A stretch of DNA of 64,000 nucleotides. Source: Takakia lepidozioides (taxonomy: Eukaryota > Streptophyta > Takakiopsida > Takakiales > Takakiaceae). Position numbers and translations under genes: made by a program. The notes beneath the pieces are model-generated. The model saw only the letters and a list, made by a program, of their open reading frames with translations, made no database searches and was not told where the DNA came from. Location: contig CM060732.1 of the NCBI GenBank assembly GCA_030704615.1, forward strand, positions 68,739,053-68,803,052, given 5' to 3'. Positions within the stretch are counted from its first letter, which is position 1. The number at the start of each line of letters is the position of its first letter. Shown one piece after another: positions 56,389-64,000 of the stretch.

Positions 56389-56754
56389 GTAATGGTCAGT
56401 CTGACCGCCCAGTCTGTTCTCTGTGCTGTTTGAGTCCATCATCGGGGTCACGTTGCCTATTCAGTCTGGTCAGTCCCCTGCGTTCTCTCCTCAGTCCGCT
56501 GGCTCAGTCCGCTCGTCAGTTAATCTGTTTTATATCGCTGCATTACTTACTGAGTCCGTTTGTCAGTCCGCTGGTCCAGTCCACTAGTATAGTCTACTAG
56601 TTGCCTCCACCCTACGTACGCACGTTACAGTCTGCTGGTCTGTGAGTCCAGTCCGCTGCATGAGGTGAATATAGAGTCCACGTCCATGTTCCTGACCTCA
56701 AAGTTCTCTGCCGTGTACCAGGATGAACATGTTTCTATTCGTAGGGCCATTTAG

Positions 56755-57379
56755 GCTTGGCGGATACCTAACAATGATGCTCCTTTACAAGCGACTGCAG
56801 TGCGTGCGGAAGTGGACCGCATGCGAGAGTACATATTATTATTATTCCATGAAGTTTTCTATTGAGGAAGCCAACCATGTTCTAGAAGCCGCCTCTGCTG
56901 TTGCCATTGAAGCCACAAGCGACCAAAATGCGCCGCCTCTACTTGTGCAGCTGATTCTCATGGATGACCCACGGCCTGAAGACCTCAGACATATGCCTAT
57001 GGCACATCCAATTTTTGGGGTGCGAAGAAAGCACTTGTTCGGATTGACTGAGGAGGACTTTGAGCGCATGGCAGCTGGATGCAATTTGGCAATTTCCGCT
57101 CATACAACAAGTTGATGAAGGATCTGCATAGTTTGAGGATGGACTTACTCCATGGAACAGACCATTCACAGAAGTTTGTGGTGGATGAGGCATTGCACTG
57201 GTTTGCATTGGTGATGGAGCGAGCAGTATTCGACATTGTTTTGCAGAATCCCAATGTCTTCAAAGTCCTGTGGTGTGGGATCCCAACTAAAGATCGCATC
57301 GGCGCCATTGCTCATCTCGATGGAGCATGCCTGTGCCAGCAAATCAAGGACATTGGCCTCGTCGGAAATCTCTTGGAAG
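56755..57379 (+). pseudogene. Exon 3 of the Gln/Thr-rich gene, two frameshifts
   Basis: After the acceptor CCATTTAG the frame AWRIPNNDAPLQATAVRAEV continues in phase with exon 2, then shifts at a TTTT run near 56850 to FSIEEANHVLEAASAVAIEA...DDPRPEDLRHMPMAHP...LTEEDFERMA. It shifts again near 57085 to FGNFRSYNKLMKDLHSLRMD...VDEALHWFALVMERAVFDIV...WCGIPTKDRIGAIAHLDGAC. The donor is GAAG/GTAAAA. All three stretches look coding (helical, no low-complexity bias). Either sequence errors or real decay explain the shifts. No family recognised. Confidence 0.5.
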
Positions 57380-57469
57380 GTAAAATGTTATGGGCAACTT
57401 TCGTGTTTCAGTTCAATTTCTTTTGCCAACTTTTTTACAAGTTCACATTTGCATAAACATGTGTTGCAG

Positions 57470-58928
57470 GGCGAGTTGATCTGGGAGACAAGCAAGTACA
57501 GGCTGCTTTCGACTCTTTTGCCAGAGGTGCAAGGGACCTTGTCCTAGCTTTACAAAGAGTTCGGGAGACTGTCCAGCAGACTAGCCACAAGAATGTCGAA
57601 CAACATATTCCCCACGACACATGTGGGCAGACTGCCCAAGTGCTGGAGACCAAGCATGTACACCAGACCATCCTGGGTAATAGGCCGGATCACTCCAAGC
57701 AGACTGCCCCGCACACACATACTCAGTATGTGCAAACAAAACTGAGCGGGCAACAAACTTTGCAGACTTTGCAGCAGACCGGAGAACAGACCGGCCAACA
57801 GACTGCCCCTCAGCCGACTGTGCAGCAGACCAACGAACATGACCACCAGACTGCCCCTCAGCAAACTGTACAGCAGACCGACAAATCCAGCCAGCAGATT
57901 GCCCCTCAGCACACCGTGCAGCAGACCGACGAATCCAGCCAGCAGATTGCCCCTCAGCAGACTGTGCAGCACACTGGCGAACCTACTCAGCAGATGGCCG
58001 TGCAGACTATCCAGGAGACTAACAGCCAGTCTGTTCCCTGGATTGTGCAACAGACTCGGATGCACTGGCCTCACCGGGACCTTGTGGACGAATTTCTGCT
58101 GAGTTCCCAACAACATGTTTTTGGATCTGCCAGTATGAGTGTTTTGACCGAGTCCACTTTTCCCCCAGGCACATTCACTGACGACGTCATCAGGTCACCG
58201 GTAAAGCATTCTTATCCAGCTCCCCGTGCCCTGCCTTTTATGACCTTCCTGGTTAGTCCGGTTTTCGTGCGCTCAGTGGCGAAAGCCATAGATGAGTCTT
58301 ACGTGATGACCGAACTCAATCTGGGAACGCAAAACCGTATCATAGATCTTACTGAAGAGTCTGAGGAAGCAATTGCCGGTGGGTCTTCCATACATGTTCT
58401 TGATGTTTCCCAAGTCCATGGAGATCCGAACACCCAGCCGGCTGTCCACCAGACTGACCAGCACACTGAACAGTGGACACATGGAAGGACTGCCGAGCAA
58501 CGTTGGCGGGGCAGCATACTGTCTTCATTGATGAGCAGACTGAACCGCAGACTAACCGGCAGACTGCACAGGTCATAGATGGAAGGACTGACCAGGATGG
58601 CTCGGAGCGGCAGACTGCACAGCTCAGCTCTGACTGCACAGTTCAGATTGCATGGCCTGACCAGCACACTGCACACTTCACAGAGGGAAGGACTGACGAC
58701 CAACCTGCCACCGAGCACATTGCCCACATTGAGGAAGAGACTGAACTGCAGAGTTGCCAGCAGACTGCACAGTTCACAGACGAAGAACCGGCGGCCGAGC
58801 AGACTGCCCACATTGAGCAACAGACTGAACATGCTGGCAGGCACACTGACAAGGAACCACATGCGGCGCAGACACCGTCTGGTATAGCGCTGGATTACAT
58901 GAAGTCTGCTCTCTCACCCCTTGGGCAG
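57470..58928 (+). pseudogene. Exon 4: QQT-repeat exon, one frameshift
   Basis: The acceptor TTGCAG joins in phase with exon 3 (LLEG/RVDLGDKQVQAAFDSFARGA). A long Gln/Thr region follows, including four 16-residue repeats at 57799-57990 (QTAPQPTVQQTNEHDH, QTAPQQTVQQTDKSSQ, QIAPQHTVQQTDESSQ, QIAPQQTVQHTGEPTQ; 48-bp DNA period). A globular-looking segment, RALPFMTFLVSPVFVRSVAK, follows near 58230. Near 58505, at a GGGG run, the frame shifts but QT-rich sequence continues (EQTEPQTNRQTAQ...HIEQQTEHAGRHTDKE). The donor is GGGCAG/GTTGTG. Such repeats suggest an intrinsically disordered, Q-rich region. Confidence 0.55.
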
Positions 58929-59019
58929 GTTGTGCCATTTCTTTTTTCAGCACTGTTGTTTATGTTTTAGCACATTGTGAAATTGGACTAATTCGACATT
59001 TTGCTCGGTATCCTCACAG

Positions 59020-59454
59020 GATGTTCGTCCCTCCGTCGGCAGACTTCTGAGGACATGACATCTTCCGCCTATGCTGCAAACGTGGGATCGACAGCCAAGA
59101 AATGTGTGGGGGTGAGCACGCTCCCCGATGCGCGGGTCAGTTCTACGCATGCGACCCACGAAGCTGCAAAGACAGGTCTAGCAAATGTAAACAAACCTGC
59201 TGACCAGCCTCTGTTGCGAAGTAGGGCGGCAGCACTGCGTTTGTCTGCTCTATCCAGCCCGCCTACAACTGTCTCTGCTTCCCATGGGAGAGGCAAAGCC
59301 AAGAAGCGGACTATCGTGGACCATGCTGAGGAGGTCGAGGAGGGTCCGAGTACCAAGAGACGGCGAAGAAAAAGTCTGGCGTCTTTATAAACAAGAACCG
59401 CAAGCTGGCCTTGGACATGGACAAAGATGTGGGTCGTTTCCTGGAGCAGCACAG
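59020..59454 (+). pseudogene. Exon 5: basic, NLS-like exon, frame disturbed
   Basis: Between TCACAG and CACAG/GTGAGT the frame reads SSAYAANVGSTAKKCVGVST...RAAALRLSALSSPPTTVSAS...RGKAKKRTIVDHAEEVEEGP, then STKRRRRKS. It then shifts at an AAAAA run near 59365 to SGVFINKNRKLALDMDKDVG, then RFLEQHR. Clusters KKRT and KRRRRK could be nuclear localisation signals. The phase also does not match exon 4 directly, so another indel or a different border is involved. Confidence 0.45.
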
Positions 59455-59637
59455 GTGAGTACTGTGCTCAGTCTCCTCGTCTGTCTTGCTCGTTAAGTGC
59501 TTTGCGCTTTGTTGTGGTCAGTCTGCACGCTGGTCAGTCTGCTGCTGGTTTCATCATTGTCTGTTGTGGTTAGTCTTGTCAGTCCTGATGAATTGTTCAG
59601 CCTGTAGAGTGTTTGGTACCATTTTTGACGTCAGTCT

Positions 59638-60487
59638 GTTCAGTACATGAGGCTCCCGAAGGATGGTCTGCTCTGTGCAGGATGGGTGCTCGGTTTGGCA
59701 AAGCACATGCTCTGCACGTGAGGCAGGTATTCCATGCTGATGTTTTTTGAAGGGGACCCACGGTTTGAATGCGGACTGTCGCCGGATGACATAAGGCGGT
59801 CCAGAAGGTTGAGTCGGGGTGCACAGAAGACTCCTGGAGCTGTGGTGTCGATTCTATGAGAAATCGGTTGAGGCTGCATTCCTCAACACTATTGTGTTCT
59901 TCCAACGTCGACGTGGACGGTGTTGAAGTCATTGGGGGTGGGCAAATAAAGCCTTCTGGAGGTCTTGAAAGGTTGCCTCACCACTGAACGCTGGGCAAGG
60001 ACTTGAAGAAGTGCGATTTCATTTTGGTGCCAATTGGGGACGAGTAAGAACTCTTCTAAGTCTGCTGAGACTGTCTCCTGAGTCATAAGTCTGGTTTCAC
60101 AGTGTCGTCTTGACTCTGAGCGATTAAAGTTTTACCTCTGTATTTGTGCATGGACTGGTTTGAAGATTGAGTCTGCTGAGTGCTGAGTCGCTGAGTGGGT
60201 CGGTCTGCTGAGTGTCAGTCTGCTGAGTCTACCCATCATGATTGTGCAATGACGTCATGTTGTTTTATACCATTGCAAGGGGGCACTGGAGTGGTTTGTA
60301 TCATCGACCTCCTCCACAAAGGCTGTTACACTCACCTGAACTCTATCAGGGACTTGCATAAATGTCCTTTGTTCTAGGGGGGATTCGGAAGCTTCATGCG
60401 CAGTGCTTAGGGTATCGATGGACTCACAGAGTGGCATGAGATTGTCCAAGCCTTTCAGTTCACGCGCCCTGATGTGCCCCAGCAACC
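59638..60487 (+). pseudogene. Ulp1/SENP-like (C48) protease domain, degenerate
   Basis: Pieces in domain order: APEGWSALCRMGARFGKAHA, FEGDPRFECGLSPDDIRRSR, WCRFYEKSVEAAFLNTIVFF, GKDLKKCDFILVPIGDE. A GT-AG intron (60044-60279) then joins in phase to give VPIGDEGHWS, the C48 catalytic-His motif. After a 1-base shift come VVCIIDLLHKGCYTHLNSIR and FTRPDVPQQP. C48 enzymes cleave SUMO precursors or conjugates using His-Asp-Cys with an oxyanion Gln. Here His (HWS) and Gln (VPQQ) are present, the Asp position reads Asn (HLNS), and the Cys is missing because a dispersed repeat begins right after VPQQ. Several frameshifts occur. Plant Ulp1 domains occur in host proteases and in Mutator-like elements; which applies is unknown. 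Confidence 0.5.
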
Positions 60488-60499
60488 ATTCATGTCACG

Positions 60500-60603
60500 G
60501 CCCTTTGCCTTGAGGGCAGGGGGTCGGGACAACATGAGGGCTGCCCCGTGGTGGCGCAGCGGCCGCGATAGTATGTGGGCTGAAAGCACCCTTATTGCCC
60601 AAG
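60500..60603 (+). repeat. Second copy of the 2.5-kb hairpin repeat
   Basis: Shares CCCTTTGCCTT, GGGGGTCGGGACA and the TGCCCC...GTGGTGG block with 2515-2580. The hairpin stem is reduced to GCCCT/AGGGC (60500-60517). It replaces the expected 3' end of the protease domain and runs into the assembly gap. Confidence 0.65.
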
Positions 60604-61103
60604 NNNNNNNNNNNNNNNNNNNNNNNNNNNNNNNNNNNNNNNNNNNNNNNNNNNNNNNNNNNNNNNNNNNNNNNNNNNNNNNNNNNNNNNNNNNNNNNNN
60701 NNNNNNNNNNNNNNNNNNNNNNNNNNNNNNNNNNNNNNNNNNNNNNNNNNNNNNNNNNNNNNNNNNNNNNNNNNNNNNNNNNNNNNNNNNNNNNNNNNNN
60801 NNNNNNNNNNNNNNNNNNNNNNNNNNNNNNNNNNNNNNNNNNNNNNNNNNNNNNNNNNNNNNNNNNNNNNNNNNNNNNNNNNNNNNNNNNNNNNNNNNNN
60901 NNNNNNNNNNNNNNNNNNNNNNNNNNNNNNNNNNNNNNNNNNNNNNNNNNNNNNNNNNNNNNNNNNNNNNNNNNNNNNNNNNNNNNNNNNNNNNNNNNNN
61001 NNNNNNNNNNNNNNNNNNNNNNNNNNNNNNNNNNNNNNNNNNNNNNNNNNNNNNNNNNNNNNNNNNNNNNNNNNNNNNNNNNNNNNNNNNNNNNNNNNNN
61101 NNN
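60604..61103. other. Assembly gap, exactly 500 N
   Basis: A run of 500 N, a conventional placeholder length, so its true size is unknown. Orientation and adjacency of the two sides rest on scaffolding only. Confidence 1.
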
Positions 61104-64000
61104 GTCCCAACTTGTCGGCACCAGAGGTGCTTTTCCATAGACCAACCAAAAGGGAAACGCCCGTCGCGGAGGTGTTCTGTGTTATTTAACAGAACTCTGC
61201 CGCGTCTAAGTGTTCCATCCAGTCTGATTGGTCTCCGACACGTAATTCCGCAAGAATGGCTTCACTACGAATTCACTCTTTCCGTTTGGCCGTCCGTCGT
61301 AGGTCGGAAGGCGGTGCTCATCTTCAGCCTCGTCCCCATCTTCTTCCAAAGTGCTCTCCAGAATTTCTCGTACACTTTGGTCGCGTCCGGACAAAATCCT
61401 TCGGACTCCATGATGCTTTAAGACGTGGTGCGAAGTAAAGTCGCCCTGTCTCCTGGCGCAGTATCCGTCTCCTTGGGGGGGAATGAAATGGGCCATTTTA
61501 CTACTGACCCTATCTACCACCACCATGATTGCATCGAATCCTTTTGACAGCGGCATAGCAGTCATGAAATCCATCGAGACGCTTTCCCAAGTCCCCTCTG
61601 GAAATCGGCAAGGGTTGTAACACAGCCCCGCTTGCTTTTTATACTCGCTTCCTTTTGTTTGGCAATGTGGTGCATTTCTTTACGTACTCTCCTCCTCTGC
61701 CTCCCCCCTCATTTGTGGCCAGAAATACTCTTTCTTCAAGAGTGCCGCGTGCGCTTTTTGGCTCCACCGTGCCCGCAAGAAGCGGCTATCCTGGCAGTCT
61801 CTCAAGAGACTATCCTGACCATCCCTTCCTTCCCTTTGGCACATAGAGACGTTTTTTTTTGCTTATAACCGAGCAGTCCGTTTTGCAAGTGGAACTGCGA
61901 TTTCACAAACCCCATTCCCTCAAGTTCTGCATCACGCACTTTGCAGCTCATCCTTCCGGCAAGCCTTCCGGATCTTCCTTTGGAGCGCCGTCTCGCCCAT
62001 GTACACCAACAATGCTGCTGCTTCCTACTTAAAGCATCGGCCACCACATTGTCCCGTCCCGGTTTGTACTGGATATCCAACGTCGAACACTGCCAAAGTA
62101 TCTTTGCCCACTAAGTTTTTTTTGGGGACAACTTGGGCTGCGTGGCAAAATACTTCACACCGTGACATTGTCCGTGAACACCTTCACTGGGTTGGAACCA
62201 ACATAGTGGCGCCAGAGTTCAAGGCAATGTACCACCGCCTTCATCTCTTTTTCGTGCGTCGGCCACCGTCGCTCCACTCATTCATTTTTTCTTACTTTCG
62301 TAAGCCACTGGACGTCCATCTTGCATAAGTACACCCCAATTGCGAAGTCCGATGCATCTGTATGAATCTCAAAAACGGACGATCGAACTCCGGATTTTTA
62401 AGACTGGAGCTTCCGTCATCCGCTGCTTCAATTCAGCAAAAGCTGACCACAAAATGTGTTCCATACCCAGACTTTGGATTTACACAGAAGGTCCGACAGC
62501 GGCCCCGCGATCTTGGCGAAATTTCTCACATACTTCCTTAATAGGAGGCGAGTCCTAGGAAGGATCGCACTCCCGGGACCGAAGTCGGAGGCTCCCAGTC
62601 CAAGATCGCCCTCACACTTTCTGTCATCCATTTTGATCCCATCCTGTGTAATCACGTGCCCCAAGAACTCCAACTTTTGTGACCCCGAATTCGCACTTTG
62701 AAGCTTGGGCATACAGCTTCCTCCCTTCTCGCAATTTTTGGAACACACCCTTTTGAGGTGCTCCAGGTGCTCCTCCTTTGTTTTCGAGTACACCAAGATG
62801 TCGTCGATGTACACCGATCACAAAGTCATCCAACCACACCACTCCTGGAAAAGGCTGTTCATCAGCGTGCTAAATGTCGCTGGTGCATTGGTGAGCCCAA
62901 AAGGCATCACCAAGAACTCATATGAACCATACCTTGTCCTGCACGCGTTCTTCTCCTCATCTCCTTCCGCCACCCCGAATTTGGTGATAGCCGGAGCGCA
63001 AGTCGATCCGGCTGAAATACTTCGCTCCTCCCTCCTGCCAACCGATCGAAGGGTCGTCGATCCTTGGCAAAGGGTACCGGTTTTTTGATAGTCACCTTTT
63101 CGAGCCCTGTAATCGACACACATCCGCAGCGTCCCATCCTTCTTGTCTGCAAATAGCACCGGGCTCCGTAAGGTGACTTATCTCGGCCGGATGTACCCCT
63201 TTGACATTAGATCTTTGAGCTGAGTCTTCAGCTCGAACCAACTCTTTGTGGCTCAACCGGTAGGGTCGCCTTGCAGGCTTTTCCGATCCCGGTATCACCT
63301 CAATTTGTGGTCAACTCCTCTTCGCGTGGCAAGCCGCTTGGTAAATCCTCCGGCATCACATCCTGGTAATTTCTCCCAAAATCCCCTTGATCCAATCTGG
63401 CTCGGCTCCCCCTCGCCTTCTCCCTTTCACTTCTTCTACTAATAAAACAAAAACTGGGACGTCGTGTGTTCCCCTCCCACGGCCCACTCCTTTGCTGATA
63501 GAATGTTTATTCGCCCCCACTGATTTGGGCGTTTCCTCCGACACTCGTAAAAACCTCGCCACCATTTCCCCATGGCCAGCGTGACTACTCTCTGGCTGCC
63601 ATCTATGACCGCTCCGGATTTGCTCAAAAAGGTCATTCCCAAAATGAGATCCACTCCATCGATCTCGCAGATAGTGAAGTTCTCACGTCCCCTCCCAGCT
63701 CCCCAGTTGAAGAGGAACATCAAACGCCAACCTTGTCGCCAACTGAGGTTCTCCTTTGGCAAAGAGCGCACACTCAATAGAGGCCCCCCACTTCCCTTGT
63801 CGGGAGTCCCAACTTTCCCGCGCCGCCGCCGGCGTCATGAAGGAGTGCGACTCTCCTGTGTCCACCAACAACGCACATTAGTTCCGGATATATCCCATCC
63901 ACGAACAATAACTGACTCCCTTTTCGTAAGGCGCCAGTTCCTGATACAACTCACAAGAAAATTTTGCCTACCTTGCAAGTCCTCTGGCGACCACCGCTTC
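61104..64000 (-). mobile_element. Ty3/Gypsy pol (protease, RT, RNase H, integrase), frameshifted
   Basis: In coding order on the minus strand: aspartic protease (LVDTGESHSFM at about 63870; DLILGMTFLSKSGAVID at about 63630), RT start (PYRLSHKEL; LFADKKDGTLRMCVDYRA at 63160), YGSYEFLVMPFGLTNAPATF at about 62930, YIDDILVYSKTKEEHLEHL at 62812, FLGHVITQDGIK, RNase H end and tether (DIQYKPGRDNVVADALSRK at 62080), integrase core (MDFMTAMPLSKGFDAIMVVV at 61574). The order PR-RT-RH-IN defines Ty3/Gypsy. The pieces fall in many different frames, with shifts about every 100-250 bases, so no polyprotein can be made as written. The element's 3' LTR should lie in or beyond the gap and its gag right of the window. 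Confidence 0.9.

Noticed and set aside
57435-58862. Leu/Ser-rich ORFs on the minus strand opposite the QQT exon
   Set aside because: They are complements of CAG/ACT repeats (reading LLxSL), a by-product of the repeat, with no signal or domain support.
55429-60487. Whole locus as an intact gene
   Set aside because: At least five frame changes are required between 56.8 and 60.3 kb, so exons after the first coding exon are listed as broken until the sequence is verified.
60455-61421. Reading frames of 180-315 codons across the N run
   Set aside because: They consist mainly of unknown residues from the gap and are not evidence of coding.

Overview
The window is nuclear DNA of a land plant. The evidence is two long intronless PPR-DYW genes, a 24-exon plant-type TOP3A with GT-AG introns, an 8-exon plastid Cu/Zn superoxide dismutase with plant intron positions, F-box/kelch relics, and debris of plant CACTA, Ty3/Gypsy, Ty1/Copia and LINE elements. 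Nearly identical DYW-PPR paralogues within 32 kb would suit a lineage with expanded DYW families (lycophyte, fern or another early-diverging group), but the sequence does not settle this. No bacterial, organellar, tRNA, rRNA or CRISPR feature was seen.

Layout. 0-6.4 kb is transposon debris (Ty3 gag with primer-binding site and LTR, CACTA transposase fragment, a SET-domain reading frame, a second gag fragment, a LINE 3' end). 6.4-10.3 kb is nearly featureless except for one exon resembling an SSB OB fold. 10.3-13.4 kb holds PPR-DYW gene 1 with two decayed copies of its 3' end. 15.3-29.1 kb is TOP3A, reassembled here exon by exon into an open 980-codon frame; one intron holds two antisense copies of a non-LTR reverse-transcriptase fragment. 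31.7-34.7 kb is the plastid Cu/Zn-SOD gene (minus strand, 214 codons), with three 43-bp hairpin repeats just upstream. 35-37.4 kb has a LINE remnant and more of the same hairpin motif. 37.7-38.8 kb encodes a secreted Gly/Pro-rich repeat protein. 39.7-44.3 kb has a Copia RT fragment, a PPR pseudogene and PPR-DYW gene 2. 48.7-50.3 kb has exons of an unidentified spliced gene. 50.9-52.4 kb has split F-box/kelch relics with palindrome arrays between them.

53.1-60.5 kb is the most unusual part. It is a spliced, Gln/Thr-rich gene of unknown family whose 3' end resembles a Ulp1/SENP (C48) cysteine protease. A short motif saturates the locus: mostly CAGCAGACT in exons and its reverse complement AGTCTGCTG in introns and 5' flank, on the same strand. 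The 3' end is damaged by frameshifts and cut off next to a 500-N gap. 61.1-64 kb is a frameshifted Ty3/Gypsy pol on the minus strand.

Functionally the confident genes are independent housekeeping or organelle genes: DNA decatenation and recombination (TOP3A), plastid superoxide removal (CSD2), and organellar RNA editing (the PPR-DYW pair). No operon-like or pathway grouping is implied.
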